Positions 1-7,947 are shown, numbered from the stretch's first letter. The stretch is DNA of 16,020 bases from CAZKXU01 sp964556665 (GCA_964556665.1 CAZKXU010000083.1:1-16020); one strand, 5' to 3'. Numbers and translations: made by a program. The notes: generated by a model from the sequence alone, not told the origin.

Positions 1-50
1 AATAATAGTGAGTCCACATGCAATAGCTCCGCTTAAGAGTAAACAGTTCA

Positions 51-132
51 AGGACTGGGACCGCAGGCTTCCAGCCTGCATTAGAATTTGCAGGCAAGTC
101 GCTGCAGGCTGGAAGCCTGCGGTCCCAGTCCT
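51..132. repeat. REP-like long palindrome, copy 1 (downstream of argB)
   Basis: Two 30-base arms (51-80 and 103-132) are perfect reverse complements separated by 22 bases. Each arm also contains its own smaller palindrome, GCAGGCT-tcc-AGCCTGC, so the unit can fold as one long hairpin or as two short ones. The core GGGACCGCAGGCTTCCAGCC is of the type seen in REP/BIME elements spread by REP-associated tyrosine transposases in many genomes; no such transposase is visible here. It begins 43 bases beyond the argB stop codon and could act as a transcript end or 3' stabiliser for the arginine operon. A related, diverged copy lies at 5429-5503. Confidence 0.85.
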
Positions 133-175
133 ATCATATTTATCGGAATATGGCAGAAATAACAGAAGTAGTTTT

Positions 176-1090
176 TTAAGCAGCTTTATGGGCCTCTGAC
201 TCAGTCATCATTTGATGAACGATCATTGTTCCTACCCCTTCATTTAAGAAGAGCTCCAATAAGAGGGCACCATCACGTGCCCCATCAATAATATGGGCTC
301 GTGGCACCCCAGCCTTTAGCGCTTCAAGACAGGCATTTACCTTTGGCAGCATCCCCCCTTTTATCACTCCGCTACCTATCATCTCTTTAATCCCTGCCTC
401 ATCGGTATATGAAATCAAGGATGATGGATCAGTTACGGATCGTAGAATTCCAGGAATATTGCTTAGTACTATCAATTTAGAAGCTTTACATTTAACAGCC
501 AAGATAGCTGCCATAGTATCAGCATTAACATTCAGAACATTGCCATGCTTGTCACCTGCCAGTGAAGCAATCACCGGGATAGTTCGATTAGTCAGTAATA
601 GATCTAGAAACTTGTCATTAATCTCCTTCACATCACCTACGTTTTGGAAATCTACAGTCTGACGTTTACCATCATTTACCATCTCAACCGGTTTTCTCTT
701 TTCTGCTAACACCACACGCGCATCAACACCTGTTAATCCGAGTGCTCTGGCGCCATGCAGCTCGAGCGCACTTACTACATCAGTAGATAAAGTTCCAGCA
801 AAGACCTTCTTGGCAACCTCTAGAACTTCATTTGAAGTCACACGTCGCCCAGCAATAATCTCACTCTCTATGCCTTGCTTTTTTAACTCAGCACTTAGCT
901 GCGGCCCACCACCATGCACAAGAATCACTCGGATTCCGATATGGTGTATAAGACTTATCTGCTTAGCGATCCTGCCTAGATGTGGCTCTGCACAGAGTTC
1001 GCCTCCAAGCTTAATTACAAAAGTCTTTCCCTGAAACTCCCGCACAAAAGGGAGCGCCTCTGATAATGCTGCAATGCGTTCATTGTTCAT
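176..1090 (-). CDS. argB: N-acetylglutamate (or N-succinylglutamate) kinase, ArgB
   Basis: This amino-acid kinase phosphorylates the gamma-carboxyl of an N-acylglutamate with ATP, the second step of acylated arginine synthesis, in the cytoplasm. Seen: 304 residues, the phosphate-binding VIKLGGE at 25-31, HGGGP at 59-63, GRRVT at 81-85, NVNAD at 187-191 and KGGMLPKV at 244-251. A leader of about 20 residues (ALPFVREFQGK just before the first strand) precedes the kinase fold. In the family this N-terminal helix marks the hexameric, arginine-inhibited form, and the C-terminal RAHIIDG and GVGTMI segments fit that form too, so feedback inhibition by arginine is likely. The start is supported by GAGG eight bases before the ATG. 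It is the last gene of the operon, 24 bases after the carbamoyltransferase. Whether the substrate is acetyl- or succinylglutamate cannot be read from this gene. Confidence 0.95.
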   Translation of the reverse strand: MNNERIAALSEALPFVREFQGKTFVIKLGGELCAEPHLGRIAKQISLIHHIGIRVILVHGGGPQLSAELKKQGIESEIIAGRRVTSNEVLEVAKKVFAGTLSTDVVSALELHGARALGLTGVDARVVLAEKRKPVEMVNDGKRQTVDFQNVGDVKEINDKFLDLLLTNRTIPVIASLAGDKHGNVLNVNADTMAAILAVKCKASKLIVLSNIPGILRSVTDPSSLISYTDEAGIKEMIGSGVIKGGMLPKVNACLEALKAGVPRAHIIDGARDGALLLELFLNEGVGTMIVHQMMTESEAHKAA

Positions 1091-1114
1091 AAGTTTATCC
1101 TCATAAAAATCCTA

Positions 1115-2143
1115 TTACTGCGTCACTCCTAACGCTTTCAGAATTAATGCATTCTGCATATGCATCCTATTTATAACCTGAGTAGAGATTAAACTCTGCC
1201 TTGAATCCAAAACACTATCAGTAACCACAACATTTCTCCTTACCGGGAGACAGTGCATAAATGCCCCGTTATTAGTGCGCGCCATCAGATCCTCAGTAAC
1301 AATCCAATTACTTAATGCAGCGCGGTGCCTTAGCTCATCTTCAGCTTTTCCTACAAATGGAGCAGGAGTCCAACTCTTTGCATATACCACATCCGCATCT
1401 GAAAAGGCTTCTTCTTGAGAATGCTGATAGGTCAGACTGCCTCCACTTAGTTTTGCATGTGTCTGAATAGCCGCATTGACCGGATCAGATAACTGATACT
1501 GCTCAGGACATACTATAGTTAGATCCATTCCAAGCTGCGCAGCCATCAAAGCTGCAGAATTAGGAACCGCCATGGGCAGCTGCTTTGGATGATTAGCCCA
1601 ACTAAGAACAAACTTTTTTCCTTTAAACTGGCCATTAAATCGCTTCCAAAGTGTAAATGCATCTGCTAAAGCCTGACATGGATGCCAAAGCGAACTCTCC
1701 AAGTTAATAAATGGCACCTTAAGATGTTTAGAAAATGAATTAATTACAGTATCTGCGCGATCCTCCTCGAAGGAGAGCATCTTAGGAAAAGATCGTACTC
1801 CGACTAGATCGAAATATGATGAGAGTACCATCGCCCCATCCTTTACATGCTCTGACTTATCGGAGTTCATTATGGCACCATCAGAATACTCTAATGGCCA
1901 CACCTCCTGCGGAGAGATTACAACCGTATCACCTCCTAAACGTGCTATCCCTGACTGAAGTGAACAGCGTGTGCGGAGAGATGGATTAAAAAAAAGTAAG
2001 CCTACTACCTTCCCTGACAATGCTCTCGAAAACTTCTGCCAGCGGCTAGAACTACCCTCCTCTGCTAGGTAGAAGAGCTCCTGTAGCTCCTGTGCTGAAA
2101 GAGTATCTGTAGATATAAATTTTAATAGTTTATTTAAACTCAT
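1115..2143 (-). CDS. argF': N-acylornithine carbamoyltransferase, probably N-succinylornithine type (ArgF')
   Basis: It transfers the carbamoyl group of carbamoyl phosphate to an N-acylated ornithine, giving N-acylcitrulline. Seen: the carbamoyl-phosphate motif FFNPSLRTR at 51-59, HPCQALAD at 154-161 and HCLPVRRN at 297-304. The 342-residue length and the NSDKSEH loop (94-99 region) match the AOTCase/SOTCase branch and not ordinary ornithine carbamoyltransferase. From memory of the family, Xanthomonas AOTCase has Glu92 in this loop and Bacteroides SOTCase has Pro90; here the position is Ser97. Changing Glu92 to Ser is reported to convert AOTCase into an SOTCase. The lysine that is carboxylated in Xanthomonas AOTCase (Lys302) is Val here; the Bacteroides enzyme also has a hydrophobic residue there. 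A TTG six bases upstream could also start the frame, but the ATG has better spacing from AAGAG. It overlaps argD by 14 bases. Confidence 0.85.
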   Translation of the reverse strand: MSLNKLLKFISTDTLSAQELQELFYLAEEGSSSRWQKFSRALSGKVVGLLFFNPSLRTRCSLQSGIARLGGDTVVISPQEVWPLEYSDGAIMNSDKSEHVKDGAMVLSSYFDLVGVRSFPKMLSFEEDRADTVINSFSKHLKVPFINLESSLWHPCQALADAFTLWKRFNGQFKGKKFVLSWANHPKQLPMAVPNSAALMAAQLGMDLTIVCPEQYQLSDPVNAAIQTHAKLSGGSLTYQHSQEEAFSDADVVYAKSWTPAPFVGKAEDELRHRAALSNWIVTEDLMARTNNGAFMHCLPVRRNVVVTDSVLDSRQSLISTQVINRMHMQNALILKALGVTQ

Positions 2144-3320
2144 CTGCAACTCTTTTTAATACAGGTAAAAACTGATCCACCTCTCCCTTTGTGATTGTAA
2201 GCGGCGGCAACAACCGCACCGTCTTTCCATCCTCTGAACTTCCTACTATGAATCCGGCATGCAAGAGTTCTGCGATAACTTTTTTCGCCTCAGTCTTGAA
2301 CTGAATCCCAATCATTAGACCTAAGCCGCGCACTTCACTGACATTTTCAAGCTTTAGCTCCTCAAGCTGCGCTTTTAGATAGGCACCGACATCGCATGCA
2401 TTATGTGCAAGTTTTTCATTGCGAATTACCTGAATAGTAGCTTCTACTGCTGCCGCTGCAAGAGGACCGCCACCAAAAGTTGTTCCATGCTCTCCTAATG
2501 ACAACTTCGCTGCAATTTCTTCAGTAACGATAACTCCACCAACCGGAACACCACCACCAAGCCCTTTAGCACAGGTTATGATATCGGATTTAACAGCTAC
2601 ATGTTCGCCAAAGAAATTAGCTCCAGTTCGACCAAAGCCTGTCTGCACCTCGTCAAAAGTAAGAATTGCTCCGTTGTTATCGCATAAACTTCGAAGCTCC
2701 TTATAATATGCAGGCTCTGCCATGCGCACACCGCCCATACTCTGGATTGGCTCAAGTATAACTCCAGCAACACCTTTCCCTTCAGCCTTAAAAAGTTCCC
2801 TTAATGCTCCTATATCTCCGAAAGGAAGATACTTGACCCCAGGAAGATATGGTGGAAATAGCTTATACTTATCGATGCCGGTAATACTTAGGGCCCCAGC
2901 AGTGCGCCCATGAAAACATCCCTTAAAAGCAACAATAGTCTCCCGTTGTGTGTGGCGGCGCATTAGTTTAATCGCTACTTCGTTTGCCTCAGCACCTGAA
3001 TTACAGAAAAAAACCTTAGTATAAGGAGCACCAGCAAATTCGACTACTGCCTGTGCCGCACGCGCACGGGTTTCATGATATACGATGTTAGAATAAAACA
3101 TCAGCTCCCCGGCCTGCTCTCTAACAGCCGCCACTACTTCCGGATGACAGTGACCGACAATACAAACAGCATGTCCACCGTATAGATCTAGATATTTTTT
3201 ACCGGCGGAATCGTAAACGTAAACTCCAGCACCGCGCGTCAAGGCTACATCGAACTTGGCATAAGTTTTTAACTGATACTGACTCTCTAAATTCTTAATC
3301 TCTTCAAATGTTTTTGTCAT
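2130..3320 (-). CDS. argD: N-acylornithine aminotransferase, ArgD
   Basis: A class III PLP aminotransferase that converts N-acylglutamate semialdehyde plus glutamate to N-acylornithine and 2-oxoglutarate. Seen: 396 residues, the PLP-contacting NSGAEANE at 107-114, FHGRT at 136-140, the cofactor-binding aspartate in FDEVQTGFGRTG (Asp223), the Schiff-base lysine Lys252 in CAKGLGGGVPVGG, and HGTTFGG at 278-284. Length and motifs are ordinary for ArgD. ArgD enzymes generally accept both acetyl- and succinylornithine, so it fits either pathway version. It follows argC after 9 bases and overlaps the carbamoyltransferase start, so the genes are probably translationally coupled. Ornithine-, GABA- or lysine-aminotransferases share the fold, but the neighbours settle the role. 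Confidence 0.94.
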   Translation of the reverse strand: MTKTFEEIKNLESQYQLKTYAKFDVALTRGAGVYVYDSAGKKYLDLYGGHAVCIVGHCHPEVVAAVREQAGELMFYSNIVYHETRARAAQAVVEFAGAPYTKVFFCNSGAEANEVAIKLMRRHTQRETIVAFKGCFHGRTAGALSITGIDKYKLFPPYLPGVKYLPFGDIGALRELFKAEGKGVAGVILEPIQSMGGVRMAEPAYYKELRSLCDNNGAILTFDEVQTGFGRTGANFFGEHVAVKSDIITCAKGLGGGVPVGGVIVTEEIAAKLSLGEHGTTFGGGPLAAAAVEATIQVIRNEKLAHNACDVGAYLKAQLEELKLENVSEVRGLGLMIGIQFKTEAKKVIAELLHAGFIVGSSEDGKTVRLLPPLTITKGEVDQFLPVLKRVADEFK

Positions 3321-3329
3321 AACTTTTCC

Positions 3330-4355
3330 CTACGGTGTTAGCGGAGCAAGCCTTAATCCCGCATCTTCATCCAACTTATACATAAGATTCATACACTGAA
3401 TCGCATTTCCCGCCGCACCCTTTACTAGATTATCAATCGCACTGATTACAACTACCTGATCCCCTTGTTGCTGCACTGTAATATCTACAAAGTTCGATCC
3501 TTTAATCTCTACTAAGCGGGGCGTTTCATGCCTGATACGTACAAACTTATTCTGCTTTGCAAACTGAGCGTAAAGAGCATTGAGATCTACTGTTGAATCC
3601 TGCAAGTTTACAAAACTTGTAGCAAATATTCCTCGCGTGAACGGCCCGGAGAGCGGTACCAGCTGAAGCACTACCTCAGACCTCTTATCTGAGGCACAAA
3701 ACAAGGCCTGCTCAACTTCAGGCACATGCCTATGTGTAAGAATACTGTAGGCCGCCATAGAATCATTTCTTACAGGATGATGCGTCTTAGCTGTTGCATC
3801 AATCCCGCTGCCGCTCGATCCGGTTACTGCTGCTACATGAACAGCACCTTTCAGCACTCCTGCCTGCGCAAGTGGAGCAAGACCTAATGTTATACAGTTA
3901 GCAAAACAACCAGGGTTAGCTATTAAAGAGGCGCCTCTAATCTCCTCTTTAAAAATCTCAGGCACTCCATAGACAGCTGTCTTAAGTAGCTCCTGATCCT
4001 TTTGTGAAAGATCAAATCGTTGCGAACCAAACCTTAGATCTGTACTAAGGTCGATCAACTTAAGATTACCAGCCTTGAAAGTGCTGCTTTCATATAACTC
4101 TCTAACCAGCGGGGCTGATGCTCCATGCGCAACCGCAAAAAACACCAGATCAAGTTTTGAGAGCTCTTTTGAAAACTTAGAAAACTTTAGTGAGGTAAGG
4201 TTGCAAAGCGAAGGGTGTACCGTCGACACCCCCTCTCCTTCCTTTTCACGCGAGGTCACCGCTTCTACAGATACATTTGGATGAGCAAGCAAAAGACGGA
4301 GCAGCTCTAGTCCTACAAAACCTGAACCTCCCACTATGCCGACATTTAATTTCAT
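3330..4355 (-). CDS. argC: N-acyl-gamma-glutamyl-phosphate reductase, ArgC
   Basis: It reduces the acylglutamyl phosphate made by ArgB to the semialdehyde with NADPH. Seen: 341 residues, the dinucleotide-binding GIVGGSGFVG at 6-15, the catalytic cysteine in ANPGCFANC (Cys150), TGSSGSG at 178-184, and the histidine motif HRHVPE around 208-213. The THHPVRNDSMAAY segment is typical of the ArgC/LysY family. No LysW, LysX or other lysine-branch gene is visible, so ArgC is the better name. Its ATG overlaps the stop of the upstream P-loop gene by one base (TAATG arrangement), implying coupled translation. It ends 9 bases before argD. Confidence 0.94.
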   Translation of the reverse strand: MKLNVGIVGGSGFVGLELLRLLLAHPNVSVEAVTSREKEGEGVSTVHPSLCNLTSLKFSKFSKELSKLDLVFFAVAHGASAPLVRELYESSTFKAGNLKLIDLSTDLRFGSQRFDLSQKDQELLKTAVYGVPEIFKEEIRGASLIANPGCFANCITLGLAPLAQAGVLKGAVHVAAVTGSSGSGIDATAKTHHPVRNDSMAAYSILTHRHVPEVEQALFCASDKRSEVVLQLVPLSGPFTRGIFATSFVNLQDSTVDLNALYAQFAKQNKFVRIRHETPRLVEIKGSNFVDITVQQQGDQVVVISAIDNLVKGAAGNAIQCMNLMYKLDEDAGLRLAPLTP

Positions 4356-5386
4356 TAGAGTACCTTCTCCGCAATGATATTACCAAGTGCTTCGCTCTCT
4401 TTAATAGCGTTTGCCGCTTTTACCATAAGTACGCGCTCGATAAACTTCTTACCTACTCCGTTATCCGTCACCGGCCCACAAACTACATCTATTGTACAAA
4501 CACCACGCAGAAAATTCACAGCTCCCCAGGCGCCTACCTGATCGTTAGCGGCAAGTGCTATGGCTTTTACATGACTCATTAATTCTTTATCACCCAAGAG
4601 CTCCATTACCCCATACTCACCCATGATACCATCACCTAATTCTAAGAGGATGCAGTCAGGCTCCGACTGGGAGAGCCAGTTTACAATCCCTTTCGCGACG
4701 GGCAGAGCTACCTCGGCGCTAGTGCAAACAACACCAGCGTCATTAAAATCACAGATGCTGACCGCTCCAAAATCACTCATCTCTAGCGTGTCACGCATCA
4801 AACTAATACCGTTAACCTTTCCAGCCGCGACTCGCTTTCCACGCGCGGAGAGCTGCTTTACGATCTCGCAGGCAACTCTTGTCTTACCGGCATTCATACA
4901 GGTGCCGATAATAAGTATAATAGGTTTTTTTGTTGACACGTTATCGCTAGGCGCCACCTTGCCGGTATGAATCGATGCCTGCTTCCCGAGACGGTGTTGA
5001 AATGAAGGGAAAGTTAGAACCGATCCAAGAACTTCGGCCTGAATTGGCGGCCCTAATTCGACGTTCTCACTAGTACATGTTCCTAGCACGCCTCCCAAAT
5101 TCAGAATCTGAATAGTATCACCGACCGCCAACTTTTCAGGCACCACACCACTATACCCCTTAAGTGCATTTCTTTTACCTAAGACGCCGACCAGCACATC
5201 TCCTTTACATATTTTGCTCATACGGCCGCTAAGAAGCTCTACGGTATTATAGACATTCTTTTCTGTGAGTGTCCTGACAGCAATGACATACCCTTCTTTG
5301 GAGATAATTTCAGGTGAAAGTGTAAGCTCGGAGCTGACCTTCGCATTTCTTGTAGATGAAGCTATTTTATCGGCGTGTATTCTCAT
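4355..5386 (-). CDS. Unassigned P-loop protein opening the arginine operon
   Basis: I do not recognise an assigned function. Seen, numbering from the chosen start: residues 1-125 form a strand-rich domain with recurring GD and GG turns (KGDVLVGVLGKR, VGDTIQILNLGG), then a Walker-A P-loop GTCMNAGKT at 161-169, AAGKVNG at 187-193, CDFNDAG at 212-218, and a Walker-B-like stretch with acidic tail (CILLELGDGIMGEYG, 245-259). The layout resembles P-loop domains of the MobB and DUF1611 kind. The frame is open 27 codons further upstream, but that part lies partly in a REP-like repeat; GAGGT seven bases before this ATG decides the start. It overlaps argC by one base, so a role in arginine metabolism is inferred, for example a missing N-acyl transfer or an acyl/amide ligation step. 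That is speculation. Confidence 0.8.
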   Translation of the reverse strand: MRIHADKIASSTRNAKVSSELTLSPEIISKEGYVIAVRTLTEKNVYNTVELLSGRMSKICKGDVLVGVLGKRNALKGYSGVVPEKLAVGDTIQILNLGGVLGTCTSENVELGPPIQAEVLGSVLTFPSFQHRLGKQASIHTGKVAPSDNVSTKKPIILIIGTCMNAGKTRVACEIVKQLSARGKRVAAGKVNGISLMRDTLEMSDFGAVSICDFNDAGVVCTSAEVALPVAKGIVNWLSQSEPDCILLELGDGIMGEYGVMELLGDKELMSHVKAIALAANDQVGAWGAVNFLRGVCTIDVVCGPVTDNGVGKKFIERVLMVKAANAIKESEALGNIIAEKVL

Positions 5387-5428
5387 AATGTACCTCGAGT
5401 GCACTGTAACATAAACTATTTCTGCCCC

Positions 5429-5503
5429 ACTGGGACCGCGGGCTTCCAGCCCGCTACGTGGTGGCAATTAATTCGTTTGCGGGCAAGATGCCGTGGTCCC
5501 AGT
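5429..5503. repeat. REP-like palindrome, copy 2 (upstream of the arginine operon)
   Basis: The left arm (5429-5454) reads ACTGGGACCGCGGGCTTCCA and onward, and the right arm (5479-5503) is its imperfect complement ending GTGGTCCCAGT. The left arm holds its own GCGGGCT-tcc-AGCCCGC hairpin. It is the same family as the repeat at 51-132 but more diverged between its arms. It sits in the 127 bases between the ACT-domain gene and the P-loop gene, so it may separate two transcripts. Confidence 0.8.
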
Positions 5504-5513
5504 AGCTTATCCC

Positions 5514-6152
5514 CTAATTTTTAAGATCCAACACCTTTAAAGCCTTGGCCGCATCCTGCTCTGCCAAAACGAGCAAGAGATCGGTCCAGCAGCTCATCTC
5601 CTCAAGCACATTAATACCATTCTCGGCTAGTCTTCCATATACAAAGGAAACTACACCTGGAGTTACCTCAATTCTTTCATCGAAACTTAAAACCAGCTGT
5701 GCAAGTCCAGTACTCAGGCGCAACAGCCTCCCTTTAAAGACCTCCTTAATCTCTGCCTCGAATTTCTCCTCTGAGATGATTGTTATCCAATCACCACCCT
5801 CAATTAGACGGAACTCCCCGCGTACTCTCCTAATCTCACGCTGCAGCTCATAAACTCTTTCAAAATCTCTAGGCTTCTCGGCAATTGCTACCAGCATACG
5901 GTTTGTAAGCTTTAGCCTGGCGTCATTTACTAGTGAAAGAATGCGGGATTGCTGAGTTTCCGTATTTTTAATTTTCCCAGACTGCCTTCTACATGCGACC
6001 AATACCGCGTCAAAGGATCGAATCCGATTTGCCTTGCAGATCTCACGGGATAAGGCTGAGTAGTTTATAAGCCCAAGCTTGATACAATCACGTACACTGG
6101 GATGTCCTAAGATATACTGCTGTGCAAGTTTAGTGGCGCTCATTATATACAA
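5514..6152 (-). CDS. ACT-domain protein, possible amino-acid-sensing regulator
   Basis: A 212-residue protein with no membrane segment or signal peptide. Residues 1-55 look helical and could be a small DNA-binding or dimerising module (HPSVRDCIKLGLINYSALSR). Residues about 80-160 form a possible degenerate ACT unit, and 161-210 are a clear ACT domain of the aspartate-kinase kind (VTPGVVSFVYGRLAENGINV, then a DLLLVLAEQDAAKAL strand-helix). ACT domains bind amino acids and control enzymes or transcription. With no catalytic domain attached, and being divergent from argH and just upstream of the arginine operon, an arginine-responsive regulator is a reasonable inference. The coordinates use a TTG start; an ATG three codons in (6143) is equally possible, and neither has a strong Shine-Dalgarno sequence. 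The exact family is not recognised. Confidence 0.75.
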   Translation of the reverse strand: MYIMSATKLAQQYILGHPSVRDCIKLGLINYSALSREICKANRIRSFDAVLVACRRQSGKIKNTETQQSRILSLVNDARLKLTNRMLVAIAEKPRDFERVYELQREIRRVRGEFRLIEGGDWITIISEEKFEAEIKEVFKGRLLRLSTGLAQLVLSFDERIEVTPGVVSFVYGRLAENGINVLEEMSCWTDLLLVLAEQDAAKALKVLDLKN

Positions 6153-6293
6153 CTACTTATAAACCGCTTAGATAAGCAGTCAACTAAATTCGAGCATTTT
6201 TGTTCGAAATAGGACATATTTGTTTATTTTTGTCCGGGCTGCGACAATATCGCGCCTTCTCTACCCCGTAGACTTGCACAACTACTATAAAGC
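6153..6293. promoter_or_regulatory. Divergent control region between the ACT gene and argH, with phased repeats
   Basis: The 141 bases must hold the promoters of both divergent genes. Seen: ATTTTTGTTCG at 6196-6206 and ATTTTTGTCCG at 6226-6236, exactly 30 bases apart, with a weaker ATATTTGTTTA in between. Two inverted pairs overlap them: TTCGA/TCGAA (6189-6193 and 6204-6208, ten-base spacer) and GGACA/TGTCC (6212-6216 and 6231-6235). A short GCGA-caata-TCGC palindrome lies at 6241-6253. Spacing near three helical turns suggests a protein-binding site, perhaps for the ACT protein itself. I could not assign convincing -35/-10 boxes, and argH has no obvious Shine-Dalgarno sequence. Confidence 0.45.
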
Positions 6294-7652
6294 ATGAATA
6301 ATACAGTTATGACACTGTGGCAGCGCTCAGAATTATCTACTAAGGACGTTGAGGAATATACCGTTGGTGAGGATTATATCTTAGACCTAAGTCTCCTACC
6401 CTGGGACTGCTTAGCTTCGCTTGCGCATGGCGCTATGCTTAACAAAATAGGTGTACTTAATGATTCGGAATTTAAATCAATCAAAGAGGTCCTGCTCCAG
6501 CTCTATCAGCAATCCCTGCAAGGCAAGATCACTATCACTCAGGAAGATGAGGACTGTCACACTGTAATCGAGAGAAACTTAACGGAAAAACTTGGCGAGG
6601 CCGGAAAAAAAATCCATACCGCCCGCTCCCGAAACGATCAGGTGCAGACAGCCTTAAAGCTATTTATGAAAGCGCAAGTTTTTATCGTTGCGGATTTGGG
6701 CGCAGAGCTAGCTTCAGAGCTCCTTACCTTTGCTGCTAAGCATAACCATCCGATGCCTGGATACTCCCATATGCAGCGCGCAATGCCTGCCACAAGCGGC
6801 CTTTGGGCAGCTTCTCACGCAGAGGGTATTATTACATCTTTGAATCTGCTTAACTCAACTCTAGAGTTTCTGGATAGTTCACCGCTAGGCAGTGCTTCTG
6901 GATTCGGCGTATCCATTCCTATTGATCGTGAGTACACAGCAAAGCTGCTTGGTTTTTCACAGGTAGCTAGAAATGTGCTGGCCGTTCAAAACAGCCGCGG
7001 TCGTAACGAAGCGCAACTTCTCTGGGCATTGTCGGACTTAATGTTTATACTTAACAAGATTGCCTCAGATGCACTTCTCTTTAGCACAGCCGAGTTTGGA
7101 TTCTTTACTATCCCTAAAGAGTTCTGTACCGGATCCTCTCTCATGCCTAACAAGCGTAATCCAGACGTTCTGGAGTTAATGCGTGCTAAAGCAAAATCTG
7201 TACAGGCACGCTGTTTTGAGGTCTGCGCCATTATTCAGGATCTACCATCAGGATATAACCGAGACTTCCAGCTTACTAAAAAGCCGCTATTAGAAGGGAT
7301 CGAGATTACGAAGAGCTCATTAAGAATCATCACACGGCTACTCTCTAAACTAGAGCTTAACCCAGATCGGATGAAGGCAGCGATGGAACCAGGCATATAT
7401 GCAACCGACTTGGCTTTAAAGCTAGCATCTGAAGGAGTGCCTTTTAGAGATGCCTATCACCGACTAAAGGATGAATTGGCTCAGATTAAGAGTTTCTCGC
7501 CCGAACAGTATATAGATTCGAAAACCCACACAGGCGCACCTGGTAATCTTGGCTTAGCTGATATGCAGAATGAGCTTAACTCAGTAGCTGCAAGATACAA
7601 TGACAGTCGAAATAAGTTTGAGGCTGCTATTTCAAAACTAACTTTGCCTTGA
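6294..7652 (+). CDS. argH: Argininosuccinate lyase, ArgH
   Basis: It cleaves argininosuccinate to arginine and fumarate, the last step of the pathway. Seen: 452 residues of the fumarase/aspartase superfamily, the HTARSRND motif from residue 108, the PGYSHMQRAMP segment near 157-166, and the signature loop GSSLMPNKRNPD from residue 280, whose serine is the catalytic one. The N-terminus (LWQRSELSTKDVEEYTVGED) differs from the common LWGGRF start and, from memory, resembles the Bacteroidetes form of ArgH. An ATG five codons in (6309) is an alternative start. It is divergent from the ACT gene and separate from the other arg genes; argG is not in the window. Confidence 0.94.
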   Translation: MNNTVMTLWQRSELSTKDVEEYTVGEDYILDLSLLPWDCLASLAHGAMLNKIGVLNDSEFKSIKEVLLQLYQQSLQGKITITQEDEDCHTVIERNLTEKLGEAGKKIHTARSRNDQVQTALKLFMKAQVFIVADLGAELASELLTFAAKHNHPMPGYSHMQRAMPATSGLWAASHAEGIITSLNLLNSTLEFLDSSPLGSASGFGVSIPIDREYTAKLLGFSQVARNVLAVQNSRGRNEAQLLWALSDLMFILNKIASDALLFSTAEFGFFTIPKEFCTGSSLMPNKRNPDVLELMRAKAKSVQARCFEVCAIIQDLPSGYNRDFQLTKKPLLEGIEITKSSLRIITRLLSKLELNPDRMKAAMEPGIYATDLALKLASEGVPFRDAYHRLKDELAQIKSFSPEQYIDSKTHTGAPGNLGLADMQNELNSVAARYNDSRNKFEAAISKLTLP

Positions 7653-7713
7653 TGCACGTTTTACCCCTCGAATTTCTCTCAGAGAAAAACTCAAGTTAGA
7701 ATATTCACTAGGC

Positions 7714-7947
7714 TTATTCAGTACTCTCTATAATTCCTGGAATATAAAAGATCATTCGAGCGATCCCATCTGGCCCCAATACAGCATTAAGAATTTGAAT
7801 GTTTCGTTTCGATAATGTTCCATCTTTCTCTCTAGGCTCAAAATTAGTAACAGGATCCAATTTCGGACCTTCCCATTCCCTTAGCTCCTCTTGGCGTAAA
7901 TAATCAAGCCCATCCTGCATCTCCCTCATTGAATGCCATTGCCTCAA
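7714..7947 (-). CDS. Doubtful small hypothetical protein
   Basis: A 77-residue frame with a TTG start; an ATG at 7929 would give 71 residues. The product is charged and soluble-looking (MQDGLDYLRQEELREWEGPK, then LSKRNIQILNAVLGPDG and a hydrophobic end) and has no family I recognise. Its composition is more protein-like than most chance frames. Against it are the lack of a Shine-Dalgarno sequence at a useful distance from either start and its position in an otherwise non-coding, convergent stretch after argH. It could be a remnant: the frame stays open about eleven codons upstream of the TTG without a better start. Confidence 0.25.
   Translation of the reverse strand: MRQWHSMREMQDGLDYLRQEELREWEGPKLDPVTNFEPREKDGTLSKRNIQILNAVLGPDGIARMIFYIPGIIESTE

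Noticed and set aside
8..199. 63-codon plus-strand frame at the window start
   Set aside because: It runs through both arms of the REP-like palindrome and has no protein-like character apart from the repeat.
5387..5467. 27-codon N-terminal extension of the P-loop protein
   Set aside because: Its start lies inside the REP-like repeat and its residues are atypical; the ATG at 5386 has GAGGT at seven bases and is preferred.
7673..7690. Hairpin TTTCTC-tca-GAGAAA after argH as a terminator
   Set aside because: The stem is short and A/T-rich and is followed by A residues on the plus strand, not by a T-run.
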